Below, one piece after another: positions 1 through 7,041 of a stretch of 8,747 nt of DNA (position 1 is its first letter; each line of letters starts with the position of its first letter). The DNA is from Streptosporangiaceae bacterium (GTDB lineage Bacteria > Actinomycetota > Actinomycetes > Streptosporangiales > Streptosporangiaceae), in contig JASHTQ010000098.1 in NCBI GenBank assembly GCA_030040475.1, positions 1 through 8,747 on the forward strand, in the 5' to 3' direction. The translations under genes and the position numbers were made by a program. The notes below the pieces were generated by a model. It saw nothing but the letters and a program-made list of their open reading frames with translations, was not told the origin of the DNA and made no database searches.

Positions 1-3000
1 TCCCCGGGCCGCCCGCGCCGCCCGGGCCGCCCCGGCCGCCCGCGCCGGGCAGGTCTCCCCGGCTCTACCTGGGCGGGTCTCCGCTCGATCCGGCCATGCC
101 GCTGGCGGTCAGCGGCATCAGGGCGGGCGCCCGGGTCGGTCTCGGGGGTCCGCCGCCCGCCGGTCGGCGGACGGCGCCTGCGCCTGGTGCCGCCGAACTC
201 CGCGTCGTCTCCGGACCCGACGCCGGCCTCGCGGTGCCGCTCGCTCCGGGGGAGCACATTATCGGGCGGCACGGTAGCATCCGGCTCGACAACACCGACG
301 TCAGCCGCAAGCACTGCCAGCTCACGGTCGCCGGGGACGGCGTGACGTTCACGCTGTGCGACCTGGGGTCGCAGAACGGAACAGGACTTGACGGCGCAGG
401 GATCGGCACCGCTCCGGTCGGTGTCCGCCCCGGGCAGCTCATCCAGGTCGGTCGCGACGTGCTGACCATCGCGGCCGCGGCCGGCCCGGGCATCGCGCTG
501 CGTCCAGACCCCGGCGACCCGTCCAGTCGGCTCGTGAACCGGCAGATGCGCGGCCGGCCCTGGCTGCCAAGCCCGGTCGTCATCGACTTCGGCGGCACCG
601 GGCACCAGGACGCGGGCCGGATGTCGTGGCTGACCATGATCCTCGGCCCGGTGATCTCCGTGGCGACAGGCGTCGCCCTCGGCGCGGCCACCCACCAATG
701 GCTGTTCCTGCTCATCGGGCTTGGCGGTACCGCCGCGACGGTCATTCCGCAGCTGACGGGCAAACGGGCCGCGGCCAGGCAGAGCCGTGCCGCCAGGCGG
801 CAGCGAGCGCAGGCCGCCGACGCCAGCCAGGCCAGGCTGGCCGCCGCCATCGCGGCCGAGGAACAGGCCAGGCGGGAGGCGCTGCCCGACCCGGCCGCGC
901 TGGCCGCTACCGCCGTCGAGCCCGGCAGCAGGCTCTGGGAGCGCGTCCCGGACGGCGAGGACTTCCTCCGGATTCGCCTGGGCACCGGCGACCTGCCGGC
1001 CGGCACCGTCACCGTGCGCGGCCAGCCGCACGGGACCCATGAGGCGCACGGGAGGCGGCAGCCGACGGCGCTACCCGGCGGGCCGGCGATGCCAGGTACC
1101 GGCGACGCCGAGCCGCCCATGGTGGCCGACGTGCCCGTCGCCGCCGACCTGGCCACGGTGGGCGTGCTCGGCATCGCCGGCCCGCCGCGCGCGAGCTACC
1201 CCGCGCTGGCCTGGGCCATCGGGCAGCTCGCGGTCGCGCACGCGCCCGGTGACCTGCGGCTCGTGCTGCTCACGGAGAACCCCGATGCCTGGCGGTGGAC
1301 TCGCTGGCTGCCGCACCTGCGCCCGGCGGGCGGCCAGGACGCCAAGCGGGACGGCGGCTGGCTGAGCATCGGCACGGACCAGCCAACCCGAGCGAAGCGG
1401 ATCGCCGAGCTGCGCGAGCTGATCTACAGCAGGCGTGCGGGCGCCGGGCCGCAGGGGTCCGGGTACGGCGGGACGGGTTTCGGCGGAGCCGGATTCGGCG
1501 GCGGGCACCGGGCCGGACCGGGCGGCGGGCATCTGGGTGGGCTGGGTGGCGGGCATCAGGGTGCCGCCGACCGCGGCCAGCAGCGGCCGGGCCTGCGCGG
1601 CCAGGGTCCCGCGATCGTCGTGATCATTGACGGTGCGGCCGGGGTCCGCGACATTCCGGGCATCGACCAGGTGATCTTCGAGGGGCCCGCGGCCGGCGTG
1701 TTCGTCGTCATCCGCGACGACGACGCCCGTGAGCTCCTCGGCTGCCGGGCCCGGTTGGACACGGACCCGGCCAGCGGAGGGACTGGCAGGTACACCGAGC
1801 AGGAGACCGGTGTCAGCACGCTGGTACGCCGGCTCGACGTGGTCGGCGAGCGCTGGGCCGATGACGTGGCCCGCGCGCTCGCTCCGCTCAAGGACCGCTC
1901 GAGCGTGCGGGAGGCGGGAACCAGCGGAATCGTTCGGCTCAATGATCTTTTTGGTGTCGATCGCCTGACGCCCGCTATCGTCGAAGACCTGTGGCGGCGC
2001 GGCGGAGGGCGGACAACGGCCGTGCCGCTCGGGCGGTTCGCGGACGATGCGCTGTTCACCCTCGACATCGCCAGGCAGGGACCGCATATGCTGGTCGGCG
2101 GCACCACCGGGTCGGGCAAGAGCCAGTTCCTGCAGACCCTCGTCGCCTCGCTGGCGCTCGGCAGCACACCGCAGGCGCTCAACTTCGTGCTCATCGACTA
2201 CAAGGGCGGCGCCACCTTCCAGCCCTGCCGGGACCTGCCGCACGTCAGCGGCTATCTGACCGATCTCGACGAGCATCTCGGCCGGCGGGCGCTCACCGCG
2301 CTGCAGGCGGAGGCCAGGTACCGGGAATGGCTGATCACGGAGAAGGCCGGGTGCCCGGATATCGAGACGTACTGGGCGGCCGGGGAGGCGTACGGGACGC
2401 TGCCGCGGCTGCTCGTGATCGCCGATGAGTTCCGGTTCCTGAAGGAGTCGCTGCCCGACGTGCTCAAGGGGATGACCGATCTGGCCGCCCGCGGCCGGAC
2501 CCTCGGCATCCACCTCGTGCTCGCCACGCAGAGCCCGGCGAAGGCGATCAACGAGGACATCAGGGACAACACGAAGCTGCGGGTGTGTTTCCGGGTCGAG
2601 GAGAAGGTCGCCTCGGTCAACGTGATCGACATCCCGGACGCCGCCGAGATCGATCCGCTCCTGCTGGGACGCGGCTTCGCGCGCATCGCCAGCGGCGCGG
2701 TGACGCAGTTCCAGGGAGCATGGGCCAGCGCGCCGGCGGGCGGCGGCCGCGCGGCAGGCGGTGAGGCCGCGGCTGGCCCGCTGCGCGCGACCGCGCGGCC
2801 GTTCGAGACCCTGGGCGCGGCAACCGTGCTCGAAGAGGTAACGGCCGAGCGCCACCGGGTGGCATCCGCGGGCCCGACCGACCTTTCCGAACTGGTCAGC
2901 GCGGTGCGGGCTACCGGCAGCCGCCCGGTGGAGCACCGGGCGTGGCTTGACCCGCTGCCGGCGCGGATCCCGCTGGCGGCGATACCGCCGCAGCCGGCCG

Positions 3001-4535
3001 CGCCCGGCTCGGCCGGACGCGGCGGCGGGCTGCTTGCCCCCATCGCCTACGGCATGGCCGACCTGCCGGGCGAGCAGCGGCAGGAGCCGCTGACGTTCGA
3101 CCTGGAGCGGGACTCCAACCTGCTCATCGGCGGTGCCGCGCTGTCCGGGCGGACCACGGCGCTGCGCGCGGTCGCCGCCGGGATCGCGACCGGGTGCTCC
3201 CCCGCCGACGTGCACCTGTACGTGCTTGACTGCAACGGCGGGGCGCTCGGGCAGCTGTCGGAGCTGCCGCACTGCGGCGCGGTGGTCAGGCACACCGACC
3301 CGCAGCGGGCCGGGCGGCTGCTTGACCGCCTCGACGCCGAGCTCGACCGGCGCCGCGAACTGCTGTCTGCCGACGGGTTCGCCACGGTCACCGAGCAGCG
3401 CGGCCGGGTGGCCGCCGCGGAACGGCTGCCCTACATGGTGCTGCTGCTCGACGGCTGGGACACGTTCACTACCGACCTCGCGCAGGTCGACTACGGGCGG
3501 CTCGCCACCACGCTGACCAGGCTGCTCAGCCAGGGCGCTGGCGGCGGGCTGCGGGTCATCGTCACCGGGGGGCTCAGCGCCCTGACGAAGCTCGCGGGCA
3601 GCTGCCCGCAGCGCATCGTGCTGCGGCTGTCCGGCCCCAACGACATCCAGTTCGCGGGGGTGCCCAGGGGGGCCATGCCGGCGAACCCCTCAGAAGGGCG
3701 CGGCGTGCTGTTGCCTGCCGCCTGCGAGGTTCAGCTTGCCTTCGCTGGCTCCGACCCGAGCGGCCCGGCGCAGGACGCGGCCATGAAGGAGCTGATCGCC
3801 GGCGCGCGGTTCGCGCACCCCGCGGTATCGCCCGCGCCGCTGCGGGTAGACGCGCTGCCGCCCCGCCTTCCGCTCGGGTGGGCCACGTCGCTGCCTGGCT
3901 GGGCTGGGCGCGGGGCGCTGCGGCCCGTCGTCGCCGTCGGCGGTGACGAGCTCGGCTGGGTCGGACCCGACCTCGGGCGGGTACCAGGATTCGCGGTTGC
4001 CGGGCCGATCCAGTCGGGCAAGTCCACGGCGCTTGCCGTGCTCGCCTCGTCGCTGCTTGCCTCGGAAACCCAGGTCATCGGGCTCGCGCCGCGTGAGTCG
4101 CCGCTGCGCGAGCTTGGCGGGAGAGCCGGGGTGATCGACGTGCTCACCGACGAGCGGCCGGACCCGCACCGGCTCCTCGCGCTCCTCCACGGCGCCGCCG
4201 GGCCGCTGGTCGTGCTCGCCGACGACGCCGACGTGCTGACCGGCCAGCCGGAAGTGGAAGGACTGCTCAGCGGGGTGCTGAGCAAGGGCCGCGAGCGGGG
4301 CTGGGGGCTGGTCGTCGCGGGGACGGCGGCGCAGCTCGGGCGGCCGACGCGGAACTTCCTGGCGGCGGTGCGCGAGCACCGTTCCGGGCTGCTGCTCACG
4401 CCGGAAGACACACAGGTGTCGACCGCGCTGTTCAACATCCAGCTCGGGCGCAGCGCGGTGTTCAGCCGGCCGGCCGGGCGGGGCTACCTGATCCAGGCGG
4501 GGCAGTCCCTGCTCGTCCAGGTTCCTGAGGTCTAA
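1..4535 (+). CDS. eccC: FHA-containing EccC-type type VII secretion ATPase (FtsK/SpoIIIE family), 5' end outside window
   Basis: This is the membrane-anchored hexameric motor that recognises and drives WXG100-type substrates through a T7SS. Residues are counted from the ATG at 96. No stop lies in frame back to base 3, and that stretch reads as a Pro-rich loop followed by RLYLGGSPLDPAMPL, typical of the end of an EccC ubiquitin-like domain. The real start is therefore upstream. An FHA domain follows (about 34-110; G57-R58, S70, H73, N94), then two membrane segments (about 176-196 and 200-222) and a Gly/His-rich linker (about 447-505). ATPase 1 has Walker A GGTTGSGKS (K675) and Walker B D777-E778. 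ATPase 2 has a degenerate Walker A, GGAALSGRTT, with R1019 in place of Lys, and D1119. ATPase 3 has GPIQSGKST (K1309) and D1376-D1377. The segment LVLATQSP...DIRDNTKLRVCFRV is characteristic of EccC. Other T7SS core genes are not in the window. The stop is TAA at 4533-4535. Confidence 0.93.
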   Translation, partial: PGPPAPPGPPRPPAPGRSPRLYLGGSPLDPAMPLAVSGIRAGARVGLGGPPPAGRRTAPAPGAAELRVVSGPDAGLAVPLAPGEHIIGRHGSIRLDNTDVSRKHCQLTVAGDGVTFTLCDLGSQNGTGLDGAGIGTAPVGVRPGQLIQVGRDVLTIAAAAGPGIALRPDPGDPSSRLVNRQMRGRPWLPSPVVIDFGGTGHQDAGRMSWLTMILGPVISVATGVALGAATHQWLFLLIGLGGTAATVIPQLTGKRAAARQSRAARRQRAQAADASQARLAAAIAAEEQARREALPDPAALAATAVEPGSRLWERVPDGEDFLRIRLGTGDLPAGTVTVRGQPHGTHEAHGRRQPTALPGGPAMPGTGDAEPPMVADVPVAADLATVGVLGIAGPPRASYPALAWAIGQLAVAHAPGDLRLVLLTENPDAWRWTRWLPHLRPAGGQDAKRDGGWLSIGTDQPTRAKRIAELRELIYSRRAGAGPQGSGYGGTGFGGAGFGGGHRAGPGGGHLGGLGGGHQGAADRGQQRPGLRGQGPAIVVIIDGAAGVRDIPGIDQVIFEGPAAGVFVVIRDDDARELLGCRARLDTDPASGGTGRYTEQETGVSTLVRRLDVVGERWADDVARALAPLKDRSSVREAGTSGIVRLNDLFGVDRLTPAIVEDLWRRGGGRTTAVPLGRFADDALFTLDIARQGPHMLVGGTTGSGKSQFLQTLVASLALGSTPQALNFVLIDYKGGATFQPCRDLPHVSGYLTDLDEHLGRRALTALQAEARYREWLITEKAGCPDIETYWAAGEAYGTLPRLLVIADEFRFLKESLPDVLKGMTDLAARGRTLGIHLVLATQSPAKAINEDIRDNTKLRVCFRVEEKVASVNVIDIPDAAEIDPLLLGRGFARIASGAVTQFQGAWASAPAGGGRAAGGEAAAGPLRATARPFETLGAATVLEEVTAERHRVASAGPTDLSELVSAVRATGSRPVEHRAWLDPLPARIPLAAIPPQPAAPGSAGRGGGLLAPIAYGMADLPGEQRQEPLTFDLERDSNLLIGGAALSGRTTALRAVAAGIATGCSPADVHLYVLDCNGGALGQLSELPHCGAVVRHTDPQRAGRLLDRLDAELDRRRELLSADGFATVTEQRGRVAAAERLPYMVLLLDGWDTFTTDLAQVDYGRLATTLTRLLSQGAGGGLRVIVTGGLSALTKLAGSCPQRIVLRLSGPNDIQFAGVPRGAMPANPSEGRGVLLPAACEVQLAFAGSDPSGPAQDAAMKELIAGARFAHPAVSPAPLRVDALPPRLPLGWATSLPGWAGRGALRPVVAVGGDELGWVGPDLGRVPGFAVAGPIQSGKSTALAVLASSLLASETQVIGLAPRESPLRELGGRAGVIDVLTDERPDPHRLLALLHGAAGPLVVLADDADVLTGQPEVEGLLSGVLSKGRERGWGLVVAGTAAQLGRPTRNFLAAVREHRSGLLLTPEDTQVSTALFNIQLGRSAVFSRPAGRGYLIQAGQSLLVQVPEV
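1500..1571 (+). repeat. In-frame 24-base tandem repeat encoding GGGHxxxx (3 units) inside eccC
   Basis: Near-copies of GGCGGGCAYC start at 1500, 1524 and 1548, a period of exactly 24 bases (8 codons). They encode GGGHRAGP, GGGHLGGL and GGGHQGAA. A less regular stretch just upstream (from about 1456) reads GYGGTGFGGAGF. The repeat forms a flexible Gly/His-rich linker between the membrane-proximal region and the segment leading into ATPase 1. Its role is unknown. Copy number in such repeats can vary by slippage. Confidence 0.75.
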
Positions 4536-4540
4536 CCGGG

Positions 4541-5725
4541 TCAGCTGGCGGAAGCGGGGGACAAGCCGGTGGCTTCGGCACTCCGGGTGGCCGTGTCCGC
4601 TATTGCGTGACCGATATCGGTGAGCACCCGGGTCGTGCCCGCGCGATGGTGCCCGACCTCGTAGTTCACGCCCGCGCCCACGCCTGCGACCACGATCGCG
4701 CCGGCGACGGCGAGGCCGACGGGTACCAGGACCGGTGCCGCGACGACCGCGCCCGCAAGCGCGCCGCCAACGAGCGCATCGCTGACCGCCATGACGGCGA
4801 AGCCTGCTCCCGCTTCGGCCAAACTGCCGGCGTGGTTCTCGATCGCTGTCACCCATCCCTGCTTGCGGGCGTCGAGGTAGGTCTGTCCGACGGTGATTCC
4901 CGCCGCGACGACCGCCAAGGCGACTCCCCCCGCCTTGGTGACGTCATCGAAGCCCTCCGCCAGCTGCTTGTCGTCAGTCGCGTCGAGGAGGATGGACCGT
5001 CCGGCGGCCTGCACGTCGCGATCGCCGTCCTCCAGCCACTCGGCCGAGAGGGACTTCGCGACCGCCAGGTTGTGCGCCGCCCTGGCCGCGATGAGATCGC
5101 CTTCTACGCCAAGGACGCTGCCGGCGACGTCGAGCGGGTGCTCGATCAAATCGCGCCATATCGTCCCGGCAGTCCAGCCGACCGCCGCGAGGGTCACGCT
5201 GAGCTCGATCGCGTCGAAGTCCGCTACCGCGTCGACGACCGACTCGACGATTGTCACCAGGTCGGATACCGCGCCCCTGATGTCCTCCCACATCGCCTCG
5301 ACCTCCCGCACGGCCTCCGCCACCTGGGCGTGCAGGAGGCTCTGGATGTCGTGCTCGAGGTTTTCCCAGCCCAGGGGCAGCGTGAAAGACATGCCGTCGG
5401 GGGTCAGGTGGAGCCCGATGCCGAGCCACTGACTCTCCAGGTTGGTTGCCTGAGCCTGGAAGTTCCAGAGCCGCCCGGCGAAGTCCCCGAGCGCACCCGC
5501 GGCACGTCCGGCCTGGTAGAGCAGGTCGCTGTAGCGGCCATGCCGTTTGCTCCACAGCTCCTGGTGGGCGTCGGCCACCGGCCCGTACCAGGCTCCGCGC
5601 AGGCCGCTACCGCCCTGCGCGTCCGCGGCGTCCAGCCCGTCGGTGAGCTGCCTGACCGTTGCCGCGATCGTGTCGCCGGCGTGCTGCCAGCCGCCTGGGT
5701 CGCCGGTCACGCCGAGCGCGCTCAC
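4541..5725 (-). CDS. WXG-type T7SS substrate/effector candidate with hydrophobic glycine-rich C-terminus (394 aa)
   Basis: Predicted secreted or membrane-inserting partner of the T7SS; no specific function is recognised. The start is GTG at 5725. It overlaps the upstream stop as GTGA and has GGGGAG 8 bases upstream. A longer frame reaching 6049 is rejected because it would run out of frame through the EspC-like gene. Residues 1-105 form an all-helical WXG/T7SS-signal-like module with an intact W46-Y47-G48 in LRGAWYGPVADAHQELW. Residues 121-260 are acidic and probably helical. Hydrophobic Ala/Gly-rich stretches follow at about 266-284 and 306-355, the second with GGALAG and AGAIVVAGVGAG glycine-spaced motifs. 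A polar tail (356-394) ends the protein. No catalytic toxin motif or signal peptide is visible. It is last in a four-gene coupled operon. Alternatives are a structural T7SS accessory protein or a membrane-anchored chaperone. Confidence 0.8.
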   Translation of the reverse strand: MSALGVTGDPGGWQHAGDTIAATVRQLTDGLDAADAQGGSGLRGAWYGPVADAHQELWSKRHGRYSDLLYQAGRAAGALGDFAGRLWNFQAQATNLESQWLGIGLHLTPDGMSFTLPLGWENLEHDIQSLLHAQVAEAVREVEAMWEDIRGAVSDLVTIVESVVDAVADFDAIELSVTLAAVGWTAGTIWRDLIEHPLDVAGSVLGVEGDLIAARAAHNLAVAKSLSAEWLEDGDRDVQAAGRSILLDATDDKQLAEGFDDVTKAGGVALAVVAAGITVGQTYLDARKQGWVTAIENHAGSLAEAGAGFAVMAVSDALVGGALAGAVVAAPVLVPVGLAVAGAIVVAGVGAGVNYEVGHHRAGTTRVLTDIGHAIADTATRSAEATGLSPASAS

Positions 5726-6030
5726 AGCCTCGTCTCCCCTGCGCCGGGCACGTTCCAGTTCGCGAGGATCCTTTCGGCGTTCTGGTAGCTGGCCGCGGTG
5801 GTGGACAGGCCTGCCCCAAGGCCGTCGAGCTCGCGCGCCGCCCGGCCGAGCGCGCCCGAGACGGCCGTGAGGAGCCGGTCCAGCAGCTCGTCGGCATCCA
5901 GCGGCGCCGCCGCTCGCGGCGTGCCGCCGACCTGTCCCGATGCCTGGCTGAACAGGCCGCTGGCGTGGCTGATCTCCGCCGCGCCGGCCTGCAGCGCGCC
6001 GATGTCGAACCCGGCCCGTGCCTCGGTCAT
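5722..6030 (-). CDS. EspC-like ESX secretion-associated protein with YxxxE signal (102 aa)
   Basis: Small Ala/Gly-rich, helical protein of the kind secreted with or by T7SS machines, resembling the EspC/DUF2580 group. The N-terminal part (about 8-35, FDIGALQAGAAEI...) and the C-terminal helix (about 49-90) could form a helix-turn-helix hairpin. The C-terminal helix ends with Y82-Q-N-A-E86, a match to the general T7SS export motif YxxxD/E. The start ATG at 6030 overlaps the upstream stop as ATGA and is preceded by GGGGGAG 8 bases away. Its own TGA overlaps the GTG of the next gene. Family placement rests on motif, size, composition and context, so a divergent WXG100-like partner is also possible. 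Its likely role is as heterodimer partner or escort for a co-encoded substrate. Confidence 0.8.
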   Translation of the reverse strand: MTEARAGFDIGALQAGAAEISHASGLFSQASGQVGGTPRAAAPLDADELLDRLLTAVSGALGRAARELDGLGAGLSTTAASYQNAERILANWNVPGAGETRL

Positions 6031-6356
6031 GACAGCCGCTCCCCCGCACCGTTACCCGTCGCCACGGGCGGCGTCCGCGACGGCGGCCCGTCGGCTGTCC
6101 ACCACAGCGCCCGGTTCAGCGGCAGGTTCACCACCGGACCAGGCAGGCGCTGGTCTCGCAGGTCCGCCATGAGCGCGCCGATCTTGATCCCCAGCCACGG
6201 CTGGTACTCGCCGCAGTGCTCGACCAGGCGGTCCAGGTCGGTATAGGCGATCACGCAGCCCACCCCGCCTACCTCGTACACGAGGTAGGCAGGTACACCG
6301 GAGTCAGGCTGCGGGGCGGCCAGGACATACAGAACGGCCTCGTCCATTGCTGGCAT
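6027..6356 (-). CDS. Small SseB/SAV_915-like protein (109 aa)
   Basis: Probably a cytosolic protein of 109 residues. Residues 8-85 alternate strands and helices in an order like the SseB/SAV_915 group often found in actinobacteria: LYVLAAP, AYLVYEVGGVGCVIAYTDLD, a helix RLVEHCGEYQPW, then IGALMADLRDQ and a final VVNLPLNRALWW. The C-terminal 20 residues are Pro/Gly-rich and look disordered. No catalytic motif is visible. It lies between two T7SS substrate genes: its ATG is 3 bases after the WXG100 stop, and its TGA overlaps the next ATG. No good ribosome binding site precedes 6356, which suggests translational coupling. ATG at 6347 (MDEAVLYV) is an equally plausible start. By position it could be a chaperone or immunity-type protein, but this is inference only. 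Confidence 0.72.
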   Translation of the reverse strand: MPAMDEAVLYVLAAPQPDSGVPAYLVYEVGGVGCVIAYTDLDRLVEHCGEYQPWLGIKIGALMADLRDQRLPGPVVNLPLNRALWWTADGPPSRTPPVATGNGAGERLS

Positions 6357-6359
6357 CGG

Positions 6360-6659
6360 CTATAGGGCCGAGGCCCACTGACCGGCGATCTGCTGCTCCA
6401 CGTCGCCGCGCGCCTGGCCCGTGTTGCCCAGGGCGACGCCGATCTCGGCGAGCTCCTCCTTCATCTGGGCCGCAGTCGTCTTCCACTGCGCGTAAACCTC
6501 TTGGAAGGCGCTGGCGCCAGCGCCCGTATACGTCTCCGCTAGCGCGCCCATCTGACTGGTCAGCTGGGCAAGCTGAGTCTCGATCTCGCCAGCCGTCGCC
6601 TGGATTGCGGCCGCTTTGTTGGCGATGTCCTCGGTGTCGAAAGTTACGCTGTATGACAT
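6360..6659 (-). CDS. WXG100 (ESAT-6-like) protein with non-canonical motifs (99 aa)
   Basis: ESAT-6/CFP-10-type protein, normally a helix-turn-helix hairpin that dimerises and is exported by the T7SS. The length of 99 residues is typical. The turn reads ETYTGAGASAFQEVYAQW, so the family WXG is Y44-T45-G46 here, followed by the usual A-x-x-F-Q-x-x-x-x-x-W pattern. The C-terminal helix ends ARGDVEQQIAGQW, where the usual YxxxD/E has R84 in the Tyr position (RxxxE88). The start at 6659 is chosen because AGGGGA at 6671-6666 is 6 bases upstream. In-frame ATGs at 6665 and 6689 lie too close to or upstream of that site. It is the first gene of the minus-strand operon; TAG ends at 6360, 3 bases before the next start. 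It may pair with the EspC-like product encoded downstream. Confidence 0.9.
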   Translation of the reverse strand: MSYSVTFDTEDIANKAAAIQATAGEIETQLAQLTSQMGALAETYTGAGASAFQEVYAQWKTTAAQMKEELAEIGVALGNTGQARGDVEQQIAGQWASAL

Positions 6660-7041
6660 TGCCATTCCCCTTTCAACAGAGCCCCTCATTCCGCCTTCAA
6701 AGGTGACGCGTTAAAGAGCCATCAGGACGACGGCCAGACAAAACGTGACGCTTTCGTAACCTTCGCTCCTGCGTGAATGAGGCGTGCCGTGCCGGTTGTG
6801 TCATTGTCGCGCGGTGCGCGCGTCGCGCTGACCTGGCTCGGGCGCTGGGCGTGGACGAGAGATCCTCGACGCCACGGACGCCCCCGGAGGGGTGGGCGCG
6901 TGTCTGGCGTGTTGTCCTGCCGCAGAGTTGGCCAGGCTGAGAGCCTGCCACGCTGAAGCGGACGATCGTCTCAGCCACGCACCGGACTATCGCGCACCGC
7001 CCCGGCGATGTCACGAGATTAACGCCGACGGCATTCCCCGC
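6660..7041. other. Intergenic region upstream of the minus-strand T7SS operon
   Basis: No gene is supported here on either strand; the open frames show no family resemblance. The stretch 6660-6780 has lower GC than the genes and must carry the leader and probably the promoter of the minus-strand operon, but no convincing -35/-10 pair was found. An imperfect dyad, GTGACGCTTTCGTAAC (6745-6760, outer 6-mers matching at 5 of 6 positions), lies about 85-100 bases before the WXG100 start. It could be an operator. The stretch 6780-7041 is GC-rich and may include decayed upstream sequence of the LysR remnant, but no helix-turn-helix coding segment could be read in any of the three plus frames. Confidence 0.45.
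6666..6671 (-). promoter_or_regulatory. Ribosome binding site for the WXG100 gene
   Basis: AGGGGA on the minus strand lies 6 bases before ATG 6659. It overlaps the upstream in-frame ATG context, and this decides the start in favour of MSYSV. Confidence 0.65.

Noticed and set aside
3..50. Nearly pure G/C tract at the left edge as a structural or regulatory repeat
   Set aside because: It is in frame with eccC and encodes a Pro/Gly/Ala loop. Coding explains it.
65..1174. 369-codon open frame on the minus strand
   Set aside because: Ser/Pro/Arg-rich antisense shadow of the FHA and membrane region of eccC.
1071..3293. 740-codon open frame on the minus strand
   Set aside because: Antisense shadow of eccC in GC-rich DNA. 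The composition is Arg/Gly/Ala-heavy with no recognisable domain, and the sense strand has clear ATPase motifs.
4607..5788. 393-codon open frame on the plus strand
   Set aside because: Antisense to the 394-aa WXG protein. It is Asp/Arg/His-rich with no domain and no ribosome binding site, whereas the minus strand is part of a coupled operon.
5726..6049. N-terminal extension of the 394-aa protein to an ATG at 6049 (502 aa)
   Set aside because: The extension is Arg/Gly/Pro-rich without family character and runs out of frame through the whole EspC-like gene. GTG 5725 has a good ribosome binding site and the GTGA overlap.
6892..7041. Intact gene starting at ATG 6892 and covering the LysR-like segment
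   Set aside because: The first 50 or so codons show no LysR resemblance, lack a helix-turn-helix, and have unusual Cys/Arg content. A remnant is the better reading.
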